Shown here: piece by piece, positions 46,011 through 56,042 of the stretch | Position numbering within the stretch: position 1 is the stretch's first letter | Layout: each line of letters begins with the position of its first letter | DNA from: Portunus trituberculatus | Lineage: Eukaryota; Arthropoda; Malacostraca; Decapoda; Portunidae | Assembly (NCBI RefSeq): GCF_017591435.1 | Contig: NC_059289.1 | Location: 17,085,926-17,149,925, forward strand | DNA: 64,000 nt | Reading direction: 5' to 3' | Position numbers and translations under genes: made by a program | The notes under the pieces: model-generated | Databases searched by the model: none | What the model was told of the DNA's origin: nothing | What the model saw: only the letters and a program-made list of their open reading frames with translations

Positions 46011-46660
46011 GTAGTATTTCTGAGCCTTATGCTCTACAATAGCATACTATAAATTGTACATAATTATGCAAGTTGAGTGCAATTATTTATTCAAGCATTT
46101 CTGTGATAATGCGAGCTTTGATATCAGTATTGTACTCTTTACATTTTTGATTATCAATAACTATTACATTTTTTTTATGTATGTGTTTCATATTTATGTA
46201 TACATTTTAGGAGGAGGAGGAGGAAGCAATAGCAGTAGATAAAACAATATGTTGCATTTCCCAGAGGTAGATGTGAGTTTGGCTGAAGGACATCCTCAAG
46301 CTGGTCTATGCTACCAGGATCACTTCTCTAATATTCTTTTCAGTGTCTTAATATTACTATTAACCCAACAGTATTTTATCCCATACACATACACAATGAT
46401 TGTTATATGTATAGCTATAATCAGCCTCACTTCAAATGAATTTTTTGTCTTCTCCAGAAATGATAATTGATAAACCAAAGGCCACTGCAGTCACTGTTCT
46501 CCACAACATACTACCTGGTGAGATACTGTGATCTGCTATTATCAATATTTATGTATATGGAACCCTTAACTTAATCAGAGTTTTGAGTAGTCTCATAGAT
46601 TGCTGACTTATTTTGACATTAAAAATTAGATCCATTCATCCAAAGAGAGCTATAGCAGTC
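46010..46660. other. AT-rich spacer, no gene seen
   Basis: A short (GGA)n tract lies at 46211-46227. No coding motif is supported. Part is probably 3' flank or 3' UTR of the minus-strand host gene that ends at 46668. Confidence 0.5.
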
Positions 46661-46667
46661 TTTTAAT

Positions 46668-46944
46668 TTATTTATGTGAAGTGTTATTGTATTCAGGCTG
46701 ACTTAAATTCATAAGGTACAATTTTTTTTGGAGCTCTAATACTTCTATTTCTAAAAGTAATTTTTTCCTTTGTAAAGCTAAATAATCAGCTCTACCCTGC
46801 TGCTCCAACTCAGGCTGCTTCACGCTGGGTGGTGCGGGTGACACAGCAGGAGGTGCTGGGTCCCACACAGTTGGTGCAGTCGACGTAGCAGCAGGTGACG
46901 TACCAGGGGGTGCGGATATTTGCACTGACTCAAGCCAGCTGTTG
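46668..46944 (-). CDS. Last exon of an unidentified host gene
   Basis: On minus the acceptor TTCTATTACAG ends at 46945 and the exon runs from 46944 to a TAA at 46670-46668. It encodes 91 residues after the split codon: a Pro/Ala/Ser/Thr-rich stretch (PGTSPAATSTAP, APPAVSPAPPS), then a Leu/Lys/Glu helix (ALQRKKLLLEIEVLELQKKL) near the C-terminus that looks like a coiled coil. Such a tail is typical of arthropod proteins with an N-terminal Myb/SANT-like or MADF-like DNA-binding domain, but that domain is not seen here. The phase (2) matches exon 47283-47409 exactly. An AATAAA overlaps the stop codon (46667-46672). Confidence 0.7.
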
Positions 46945-47012
46945 CTGTAATAGAAGAGTTCCATTACACAGCAATTTTTTTTTGGTAGTGTTTTTCCTTG
47001 TGTGTGTGTAAG

Positions 47013-47016
<4 letters not shown>

Positions 47017-47063
<47 letters not shown>
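47017..47063. repeat. (AG)n microsatellite in the host-gene intron
   Basis: A pure AG run of about 47 bases inside the intron 46945-47282. Confidence 0.95.
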
Positions 47064-47066
<3 letters not shown>

Positions 47067-47282
47067 TGTGTATGTGTTAAATGAGTTTTATGTGAAAACC
47101 ATTAAGAATCATGTAAATAAATCAACCATGTAAATGTTATTATTGCAGCATAGTTTTGATTTTTATTTAGCCAACAGCTAACAGCAGCTTCACGTGCATT
47201 AACATACTACAAGTGTGCCAGGCCTCATCCACACAACCACATCATAATCCACCACCCTCATTGGTTGATTGTCTGTATTTAC

Positions 47283-47409
47283 CTGTCAACTATAGGCTGA
47301 TGATTGTCAAGGGTACAGTCAGTATCCTCTGAAATACCTTGCAGGGTCACATTATCTTCGCCAAGGATGTCATGGACAGCCTGGCTGATGGTATCAGGTT
47401 CTGGAGTTT
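47283..47409 (-). CDS. Internal exon of the same host gene
   Basis: On minus the acceptor TTTTTACAG ends at 47410 and the donor GACAG|GTAAAT starts its intron at 47282. The 127-nt exon is open in one frame: two bases, 41 codons, two bases. It is acidic (AVHDILGEDNV, GISEDTDCTLDN). Its 3' phase joins the next exon with an AG|C serine codon. The previous exon must end in phase 1 and was not found; it may lie beyond the transposon block to the right. The intron of 338 bp holds a (GA)n run. Open frame, both splice sites and phase agree, so a real gene is likely, though it could be a domesticated transposon-derived one. Confidence 0.65.
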
Positions 47410-47517
47410 CTGTAAAAACAAATATAGAATAATTTCAAAAATATACAATAATATTAATGTGTGCAAGCACATAGTGGGTGTTTTGATGCCTTAAAGTCTG
47501 CATAATTACAATATTAA

Positions 47518-47776
47518 ACAAATATTTACCAAGCATGATGTTTGATTGTGATTTTATGAACATTTATCTAACTGCGTCACTGAGGTAATAAATGAGATGC
47601 TTGCTTCACCATTTCCACATCAGTCCTTCAGAGAGTGGGTTTGAGGAAGCAGTCAGTATATTCCAGTTGTTGCTATAACTTAGCAACATGAGAACAACAG
47701 GGCATTTACTACCTTAGTGATGCAGTTAAATGTTCATGAAATCATGACCAAACATCACACTTAGTAAGTATTCCTT
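47518..47776. mobile_element. Palindromic MITE with about 75-bp terminal inverted repeats
   Basis: The left arm (47518-47593: TTTACCAAGCATGATGTTTG, then GATTTTATGAACATTTA and CTGCGTCACTGAGGTA) matches the reverse complement of the right arm (47703-47776) at most positions. About 110 bp lie between. There is no coding capacity. It sits in the intron upstream of the 47283-47409 exon. Confidence 0.75.
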
Positions 47777-48119
47777 TAATCTTATAATTTAACTTCATGA
47801 CTATTTAACCGACATCACCAGTAGCCAATGAGGGCTTTAAAATGGTTCCTCAAATCTACCAAGCCAACAAAGGGCTAAAGGGAAATAGTGTTGAAGCTGG
47901 ATCATTTTATTACAGTGATACCTTGAAGTACGAACAATTTGGATTACGAACAAAATTTTTTTTCTTTTGCACTGGAGGACTAACTTTGCTTTGGAGTGCG
48001 AACAATAACAAACATGGTCAACAGATTGCTGACTGCATGCTGGGGCACCACGCTGCCTCAGTGCCTCCGGAATGTTGTTTGCAGTTGTTTGGTTGTTGTT
48101 TTGTAGTGCTGCAGATAAT

Positions 48120-49020
48120 ATTAATTTTTTTCTAGTTATTAAGATCATTGCCTAGCATAGCAGCACACATGGTCACGAGACATACATGGAAGATTCTAAA
48201 AAATCTGAGGGGAAGGGAGAGTATCCAGCTCATGAATTAAAAGCCTTAACCCTTATAGCCTGTCAGGCACGATCGTGGCTCTTACATTAGAGCCCATCAG
48301 ATCATAGCGCTTTTCAGAAGCCACGCTCCCAAGGTCCAGATATATTTTATATCTGGACCGTGCGCGCTCCTTTATGCCGCACAGTTTGTTTATGCTTGAG
48401 GCTATGTCATATATCGAGGCCTGTCATTGGCCCATTGTTTTCAAGATGGTGGACACTTAGCCAATCATGTATCAGCTTTTACAAGGATATGTTTGTGGAA
48501 GTGTGAGGGCACCAAGCGTGAGGATGGTGAGAGCACTTATGTCAGTATGCTGTATTTTATAATTTTTAATGTATTTCTTGGTGAGATATAAGATATACAT
48601 GTATTTCCATGGATAAATAAGCAGTTCAGAAACATATTATGATGCATGACAATATTGGAATCGTTATTGGTTTAGATAAGAGTGCGTATTGCTGGCTTGA
48701 TGGAGTCGTCTGAGGAGGAGGTGTTGACGCTTGTTTCTGACTGCGAAGAAGTTAAATTTTCATATTACAGTTTGCTTATTTCCCTGATTTATTTTCCATA
48801 ATGAATGCAGTATATCAAAGAAAAACTTATTGGCTTATATAAGAGTGTGTGGTGATGGAGTCACATGAGGAGGATGTGGTGATGCTTGTTTCTGACCATG
48901 AGAAGTTGAATTTTCATTATAGTATGTTTTGCTTACTTTCCTGCTTTATTTTCCTATCTTCTATAGTTATAGCATAATAGTAGTAGTAGTATATACAGTA
49001 ATAGTAGGCAAAAAGTAAGA
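48120..49020. other. Interior with hairpin, TTAA-CCCTTATA end and a tandem duplication
   Basis: TTAACCCTTATAGCC at about 48247 looks like the TTAA-flanked end of a piggyBac-like element. A perfect 12-bp hairpin (GGTCCAGATATA, 3-base loop) lies at 48333-48359. Segments 48668-48800 and 48828-48955 are diverged copies of one another; each contains a plus frame start ATGGAGTC..(C/A)..TGAGGAGGA. No complete gene is seen. Confidence 0.4.
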
Positions 49021-49159
49021 AATTAGATGAAAAATACAATTTTTTTGGTCTTGGGAGGTGGTTTGGAACGAATTATAATTTCTTCCATAAGAATACATGT
49101 ACACTGCAGAAGGCGCGGTACCTGTTACATTTTATGAAGGAGATTAAAGACACAGAAAG

Positions 49160-50210
49160 TATGTTTTAATGAGGGTATTCACCTAAACTAGTGATTGATA
49201 GGGTACCCTCGTGCTTTCTTGACCTTTTGAGTCTCCTGGGAAGTGAATCACCCAGGTGGTGGAGATACTGAGCGTCAATATTGTCCCATATGTCCTGAAT
49301 AGCGGCCTGGAGGCGTGGGAGGGAGGAGGTATCTCTCTCCTTTAGCTTCAGTTTTATGTATGCCCAGGGATTTTTTATAGGGTTAAGGTCTGGGGAACTT
49401 GCGGGCCAAGGTTTTAAAAGGCTGATATTGCAGAAATCAAACCAGTCAACAATTAACTTTGGCATGGTGCACCATCTTGCATGAAAGTATCAGCATTGTA
49501 CTTTTCCATACACTCATCTAACTCATCTAGAATTAGCTCAAAGTAGTTATTTTGGTTCATACGAACATTCTTAGGCAAAAACATTAATTTTTCAAGACCA
49601 TAGTAAGAAAAACAACCCCACACCATCAAAGAATCTGGATTTTAATGTGTGTGTTGTGTAGCGTGGATCATGATGGTTACTATCGGGTCTGCGGTACACA
49701 CGGTTTCTCTGGTTGTCTGTAATCTGAAAGCTTGCCTCATCTGACCAATGTACCCTACGACACTTACCTAAGTTCCAATCTTTGTGCTGAGATACAAACT
49801 GCTTGCCTACTGTTAAAGTAATCATGACTGAAGCAAGGTTTTGAAACTGTGCGGCAACTCCGTTATCCCATGTCGCCTTTCACATATCTCCCCACACTCC
49901 TTTCACTCACCCCACCCAGCACAGAGGGTTTCTAGCCTAAAGTTTTTTGCTGTGTATGGGAGGGTTGGCCTAAAGCTGTCTTCAAATAATGTTCTGAGTT
50001 CTCTGGCTCACACTGCGCTTATGCCCTTCAGGCTTGTAAGGTGGTGGCGAAGCGTCTCTTTCTGCCTCACGATAAATTTTGGTCCAATGTTGAACAATTC
50101 TGAGACATTTGCCAGCGTTTGCAGCAGTTTCTTGATTTGACTTATTCTCCCTCACTGAGGCACAAATGACTGAGATTTGGGCCTTACTAATTAGTGTCCT
50201 AGGTCCCATA
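49160..50210 (-). pseudogene. Tc1-like transposase, broken
   Basis: On minus: an N-terminal helix-turn-helix (LISKAQISVICASVRENKSN, VQHWTKIYREA), then VHWSDEASFQI (first Asp), YGLEKLMFLP, MQDGAPC (second Asp) and PASSPDLNPIKNPWA, where the third catalytic residue of PDLNPIENLW is Lys instead of Glu. The tail is AAIQDIWDNIDAQYLHHLGDSL. Frameshifts lie in the middle and directly after MQDGAPC. The order matches the Tc1/mariner DDE family. The replaced Glu and frameshifts make it inactive. Confidence 0.8.
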
Positions 50211-50559
50211 ATAGGTAGTAACAGGGCACAATGGTAAGCTCACACAACCACAAAAAGAGCCCGTGAGGGAGAGTGAAAGAAAATTCAAATGCAACCACAC
50301 GAACCACAGAGGAATGTTGACTAAGTCAACATATCTACTTTGACAACTAGAGCTGCAGAGTTGTCAGATAGCGACATACAGTAACTCCCGCCGTATGTTT
50401 AGGAGTTAAGAAGGGATGAATGAAATTTGGTCAGCGTGGAAGTAGTTGTCCCTTTCGCGCCTTCCGCTCTGACCAGCAGTGTATTTTGATGCTTTGGAGT
50501 AAGAACAAAATTTTGAATGGATTAAGTTTGTATTCCAAGGCACCACTATATTTGAAAAA

Positions 50560-52050
50560 CAGTAACAAAGGCTAAACAATTGTAAAAACAGCATATTTTA
50601 CCACAATGTGTACAAGAGTGCCAAAAGTTAAGTGAATTAATTATTGCATATCAAGGAGGATCACTGGAAAAAATTACCAGCGTCACTTATTGGCCTTCTG
50701 TATTATTTAGTGAATGTAGATTCCCTGGACCAACCAATAGTAGAGGAGACTGTGGACAAAGGAAGTCATGGGGCTGCCTTACTGGCTGACACTGACCTGG
50801 TGGAGTGAGGTAAAAAAATGGTAAGATCAATGCCAGCAGCTCACATTACATCTTTTGTCCAGCGATGATAAGTGTCCCATGAAGCCATCTTTATTGGTGG
50901 TCTTGTGGTTAGAAAAAACCCAGTGAGTCAACCCCGCAAGTTGTTGGTGCATTTGAGATAGCTCTCCATTGAGGTGACAACACATAACCTCCTGTCTGGG
51001 GGATGGGCTATAAAAGCCAATTCTGATAAATGTTCCCCTGGTCTAGAAGTTTTTAGAGGATCACCAATCCTGAAAGAGACCCAACTGTCTGAAATGTTCC
51101 TAATGTCTTACAGATGCAAAGTCTGCCAGCAATGACTAGAGAACAGTAACACAAAGGTACTTAATTTCCTTAACGATTGAATTAGAAACAAGTCTTCACT
51201 GAACCCAAGACCTACTAAGTAATCTAAGATCAACTGATGACACCAGGTGGTAAGGGAGTGGGGATGGTCTCTTCTGGAAGACCACTTTCACAAACCTGGC
51301 AACCAAGGGATTTTGTCTTGTCGGTTGACCATTAATACTTGCTACTGCTGACATGGTTGATCGTTTCGTGTTGATCTCCATCAACACGAAACGACCTGTT
51401 CCCTTCCTAAATTCTGCAAAGACAAAATCTAATGTCAGAGATGGCTGAAGGAAATAAATTTTCCTGTAGAGGCAAAAAGACAGCCATATCTTGATATGCG
51501 ACCCATACTGTATCCTTGTGATTGCTCTCCAGGAGTGAAGCAGAAATCTGGCAATGTCTGATGAAAGGCTTTGACTTGTGTACGATTCTCTGATAATATC
51601 GTCACTGTTAAATTCAACCCTTCAGCTTGATAATGTGAGAGTGGGAGTTATGGCAGCACTAGGGAAGGTCAAGGAAAGAGAACAGGGGCTTCTGCTAGTA
51701 GCTGGAAAGCTGTTGGGAACCAGACTTGAGTCAGCCACAATAGGAAAATCATCATTACTGTAGCTTTGTCTTCTAAATTTTCAGGATGACTCTTGATATA
51801 TATAATATTGAAAGGTGGAAAAGCAAACAAAAATTTTTGCTTGACCAGGTCGTCATGAAACTATTAGTATGAAAGACACAGGATCTGGCTTCCAGGAAAC
51901 ATAAGGAAGAAATTGGCTATTTATGCAAATGGCCAACACACCAACATCAGGTGTGTAATAGAGCTGAGGAAGGCTTTGAAAAACAGTAGCTATAACATTC
52001 ATTATGTATCCATGCTATTCACTCGGGATTGTTTGTCTGCCTCTGTATCA
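50560..52050 (-). pseudogene. DIRS-like element: post-RNase H region and tyrosine-recombinase remnant
   Basis: Downstream of the RT/RNase H block on minus, broken frames give ATVMMIFLLWLTQVWFPTA, VKAFHQTLPDFCFTPGEQSQ, then MSAVASINGQPTRQNPLVAR with FVKVVFQKRP, which matches the N-terminal part of DIRS tyrosine recombinases. A badly decayed stretch follows down to about 50640, in which only a weak HSTR-like block can be guessed. No direct or split repeats were identified. Confidence 0.6.
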
Positions 52051-52057
52051 TGTAGAC

Positions 52058-52352
52058 CAGGTGTGGGCAAACTACAGTCCGCAGGCTGCATTCAGCTCGC
52101 CAAAGGAATTCATGCAGCCTGACTAATGTTAGTAAATTTGAAAGAGCAAGTTAATAAATATGCCAAATAGTATTGTGAGCATTTCATTTTCTTCCCACAA
52201 GTATGCACATGTGTGTGAGAATGGCTTTTTCTTTAGAAGCCAATAATTTTGTATTTAAAATATGAATGATTTTGGGTTAATATAGTATGCAGCCCTAAAA
52301 CATTGATTTTTTTTTAATGTGGCCCTAGCAATGAAAGGTTTGCCCACCCCTG
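52058..52352. mobile_element. hAT-type MITE with perfect 8-bp target duplication
   Basis: CAGGTGTGGGCAAAC at the left and GTTTGCCCACCCCTG at the right are terminal inverted repeats with one mismatch. ATGTAGAC flanks both sides exactly (52050-52057 and 52353-52360). Subterminal GCAGGCTGCATT and ATGTGGCCCT are typical of this widespread hAT group. Length 295 bp, no coding capacity. It interrupts the DIRS-like element. Confidence 0.9.
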
Positions 52353-52439
52353 ATGTAGACCATTGTAAATACTGTAAGCAAATAGAGTACAGTACCCTTA
52401 GAATAGATAGCACACCACACTGCACCTTTGGGTACATGG

Positions 52440-53570
52440 CCCTTTGTACTAAGTTTTATTGTACATATATGCTATGTTGACAAAATAATACTCCTTGACA
52501 CAGCCCATTAAAAAATCTGTTATTTTATCACATGAAGGTAAAGTATCCACCACTGCACCCCAACCCATCAGGGAAGTATCACAAACCAATTCTAGGTGGT
52601 GGGGACAGGATCATAATGAGTTTGTTTGTGAAGCAATATTATCAACGCACCAGTTAATTAAGTCCCGAGCATGACTGTCCAAGAGAACAGATGAACTATG
52701 ATTCCCATGATGGCGAGCAAGTTCTCTTCTATGAAATATATCTAAGTACCTAAACTTGAGTGGAGGCAACTCCACAGTAGGATCAGAAGCTACAGCCATA
52801 CCAATAAAGAAGGAAAGCTCAAACAAAGATATTACATTTTTGTTCAGCAGTATGAAACCCAGTACCTAATGTGCTCTCTTCTCCTGGGTGTCAAAGAGGC
52901 AGTCATGTCAACAGAAATTAACATCACACCAAGGAATTCAATTTCTTGGGTAGGCTGTAGTACACATTTGTGTGGATTGACAGTGAGTCCTAAGGAGTCA
53001 AAAATGCACAGAGCATAAGACACATTAGACCTTAAAGTATAAGCAGAGTCAGCAATAAAAATGTAATCATCCAAGTAGCATGACACAAAAATTCCAAGTT
53101 TACAAAGATGCAAGAGGACTGGTTTCAACAATTTAGTAAAAATGCAAGGCGCAGAAGTTGAGCCCTGCAGAAGCCAAGTGAAGTGAAACTTAGAGATATG
53201 CAAAGAATTGGAACCAGTTCCTGTCCTTTGGCCTCACATAGACTAAAAAGTATGCATTTGTGAAACCAACAGACATGAAAGAACGGTTGTAGTAGATTAA
53301 GGGTATCACATCTTGAGGGTATCCATCTTAAAAAGTACATGGTCAACATAATTATTAAGTTCGTTCAAATTCAGAATAACTGGCTGTGCTATCTCTTAAA
53401 AAGGAACCCATGATACTCTGGTGCACATAATTCAACTATTTTGTGCTCTAAGAACTTCAACATGGAAGAGTCCAGGACTTTTTGATCTTCAAGAGACAAG
53501 TTGAGAGAAGCCAGTGGAAACCTCTGTATGGGAATATCCACAAAAACTTAAAATTTCCATGTGCCACATC
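52440..53570 (-). pseudogene. DIRS-like reverse transcriptase and RNase H
   Basis: On minus, after a damaged N-terminal part (PLASLNLSLEDQKVLDSSML, VDHVLFKMDTL), 53203-52844 reads LLQGSTSAPCIFTKLLKPVL, FVSCYLDDYIFIADSAYTLR (YLDD active site intact) and EIEFLGVML. The RNase H follows: FIGMAVASDPTVELPPLKFR, LARHHGNHSSSVLLDSHARD, then a GWGAVVDTLP-like block near 52560. The STSAPxIFTKLLKPV signature is characteristic of DIRS-type RTs. It has frameshifts and stops. Confidence 0.75.
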
Positions 53571-54303
53571 GTGAATACATTTGTTCGATGAGACGACACC
53601 AGTGCAATCTAGCAATAAAAATTTTCCCGCCACAAAAAAATATCAGGTGTTAACCGAAAGCATTAACAAGGGACTTACCAACAGTAGTCTCACTGGAGAG
53701 TTATGTGTCTCAGCATCCCCCCTCTCCTGGGAAGGCCTCTGGCCTATAAAAGGCCTTGCCTGGAAATGTGGCCTTGACTGTTATGGGTGAGGTGGTCAAA
53801 GTAGCTGGTGAGGTGATGCAAACCATCTCCCAGGAGCTGTGTAATAATGGAAGTTGGGCCTCCCAAGTTTTTTGGTCTCTTGTATGTACTCACATTTCTT
53901 TATAACATCAAAGGGGAACAATTCATCCTTGCTGCCTTCACAGTCCCGATTGCAGAAGTCTGCCAAGGCAGAGTCATTCACATGAGCCTGTGCAAACTCT
54001 TTCCATAGCTGATTGATGTAGTTAACAGCAGAAGTTAGCAGTCATAGGCTGTTATTAAGACCATCAAGGTAGACTTTAAGGGCTAATCTGTCTTCTCACT
54101 AAAATCACTAAAGCAGTGGGTAATGGGAACCAGTGCCTTCGTCAACAGTTTATTAGTAAGTGAAAGCCGTGTGCCAACAAATTTTCTGCCAACACTCACT
54201 ACCTTGATGATGGCAGGATTGGTCACTGGGATCTTTAAGTTGATCTTATCACATGCGAGTATCACGTCATCCAAGGAAGGCAGATGTCATAGACCCGCAT
54301 TAA
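53570..54303 (-). pseudogene. DIRS-like gag, downstream half
   Basis: On minus from the gypsy insertion site: SLDDVILACDKINLKIPVTN, VGRKFVGTRLSLTNKLLTKA, then ALADFCNRDCEGSKDELFPF, KLGRPNFHYYTAPGR and a Pro/Arg/Gln-rich end. The upstream half is on the other side of the gypsy element (62262-62840). The two halves join at the duplicated GTATG with the frame preserved. Gag of this kind is the first gene of DIRS elements. Confidence 0.65.
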
Positions 54304-54308
54304 GTATG
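54304..54308. repeat. Target-site duplication GTATG, left
   Basis: Identical to 62257-62261; flanks the complete gypsy element. Confidence 0.85.
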
Positions 54309-54965
54309 TGTGAAGGAAACGGGAGGTCACGTTCTCTCGCCCTCAAAATATATGATGTTAAGCCAGGATTAATTAGACTAGCCCTTTGGAAAGGAAAACA
54401 AGACAAAACAAAATGAGTGTATTAACACTATGAGACAATAAATAACTGAACCACTGCTGTCGTGTGCAAGGAGACGGCGTGCTGAGTCATTGGGGTTAGG
54501 CGCACCAGTGAAGATCCACTCAGCAACAAGCCAGGAAGTGAAGTCCAGAAGCTGGAGTGCCGCACGGTGATGACAGCGGTAGCAGGTGAAGATATGGAGA
54601 GAAGCAGCAGGAGCCCAGGCTGGCTGCTCTTCCGGTGAGACAAGGAACCATCTTGAAGAGAGGCGAGATGTTCACTGAGAGACGGTGAGCTGGTGTCTGT
54701 CCTGGCATCAAAACCAGCCTCCCATCGTAGCCTCGGAAAGGGCGGAGCCAAGGCCAGTAGCAAAACCTCGTGGTACCGAAGCTTCATGAAGGGAGGAGCC
54801 AAAGCCAGTAGCAAAGCCTCGTGGTACTGAAGCCTCGTGGTACTGGAGATCCAAAACTTAACAAGGGCCTGCCTGGCAGGTATAACAGAGCCGGCTGGGT
54901 GTATAGAAACGTATAGAAGATAGTTAGGAAGGGAGGAAGAGCCGGCACGGCGTATCTCCCTTACA
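54309..54965 (-). repeat. 3' LTR of the gypsy element (657 bp)
   Basis: Aligns with 61709-62256 but is about 110 bp longer near its inner edge. The extra part is a partial tandem duplication of a GGAGCCAAGGCCAGTAGCAA unit with CTCGTGGTAC steps (about 54765-54890). A polypurine tract (minus TTTGGGGGGATG, 54966-54977) abuts it internally. Confidence 0.9.
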
Positions 54966-55017
54966 CATCCCCCCAAACAAGAATCTGCTGCAAGTAGATT
55001 ACATAATATTAGTAGGA

Positions 55018-56040
55018 TCAACAGAATCTACTAAGCAAGTCAGCACCTAGATTATCTTTTCCTGCTACATGGACGACTCTGAATTTGTAGGCCTGAAGAG
55101 ACAAGGCCCAGTGAAGCAGTCTATCATTCTTGCCTTTGAAGGTAGACAGGTATAACAGAGGCTTGTGGTCAACCTCCAAGATGAATTCCTTACTGCGAAG
55201 GTAAAAGTCAAACCTGTTGATGGCAAAGATGAGTGCAAGGCACTTGCATTCGATGGTGGAGTACCGGGTTTTACGGTCAAGTAGCTTCCAGCTGGCATAG
55301 GCAACAGGATGGGGACAGTCGTCGTAGTACTGCAGAAGAATGGCCCCAATCCCGCGGCTAGAGGCATCAGTTCTCAGGACGAAGACAAGATCTGGGTTCG
55401 GCAGACAGAGGACTGGTGGGCAGACCAACTGGTTCTGTAGGTGTTCAAACCGCATCAACAAATCCTCACTCCAGATCAAGGGTTCTGGAACAGCCTTCTT
55501 GAGATCAGATAAGGGCCCGGTGTATTCAGCTGCCTGAGGAATACACATCTGGTAAAAAGACACAAGTCCAAGGAAAGCTTTGAGAAACTTCTTGGTGGTA
55601 GGTGGAAGCATGGCAGAGATGTCCTTCGTCTTGTCATGTTGAGGCCGAAGGTTTGTCCCGTCGACGATGAATTCGAGGTAGTGGATGAAGGAGACGCCAA
55701 AAATACACTTAGATGGCTTGATGGTGAGATGATGTTCTCTCAGCCGTTGAAGAATACCTTGCAAAGCTTGAAGATGTGTAGGCCAGTCCTTTGAGTAAAC
55801 AAAAATATTCCTTCTATCAAAATAGAAGGAAACGTTGGATAGTCCAGCGAGTACAAGGCGCATGAGGTGAATGTAGGTAGCACAGGCAGTAGAGAGACCG
55901 AAGGGCATACGACAAAACTCCATTATCCCCAGGTGGGTTGGAAAGGCAGTGAAAGCTTTGGCCCTGTCGGTAAGAGGTTTTTGATAATAAGCTTTACACA
56001 GATCTAACTCGCTGAAATACTTGGATCCTGAGAATTTATG
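55018..56040 (-). pseudogene. Gypsy RT palm/thumb and RNase H
   Basis: The minus frame is open from the Tigger insertion to the stop (55018): SKYFSELDLCKAYYQ, MEFCRMPFGLSTACATY, LTIKPSKCIFG and GLVSFY, then RNase H with FVLRTDASSRGIGAILLQ (Asp), YSTIECKCLALI (Glu) and LEVDHKPLLYL (Asp), ending ADLLSRF. The active-site strand reads FYFDRRNIFVYS instead of YxDD, so the second catalytic Asp is lost, apparently through a small insertion. RNase H residues are intact. Confidence 0.85.
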
Positions 56041-56042
56041 TA

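Larger units (their letters stand above)
47911..50550. mobile_element. Composite Tigger/mariner-like element with inserted sequences
   Basis: The left end TACAGTGATACCTTGAAGTA (47911) and the right end (50550, reverse-complemented TATAGTGGTGCCTTGGAATA) are related terminal repeats starting with TA. A second partial right-end copy (GGTCTTGGGAGGTGGTTTGG, then AACGAATT) lies at 49049-49076. Inside lie a Tc1-like transposase on minus and unrelated AT-rich sequence. It may be one old element with insertions, or several neighbouring MITEs. Confidence 0.45.

Noticed and set aside
46249..46470. Plus-strand open frame of 73 codons
   Set aside because: AT-rich, no motif, no splice sites in phase.
47842..48135. 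Plus-strand open frame of 97 codons
   Set aside because: It starts upstream of and runs through the Tigger-like terminal repeat; no homology-like motif.
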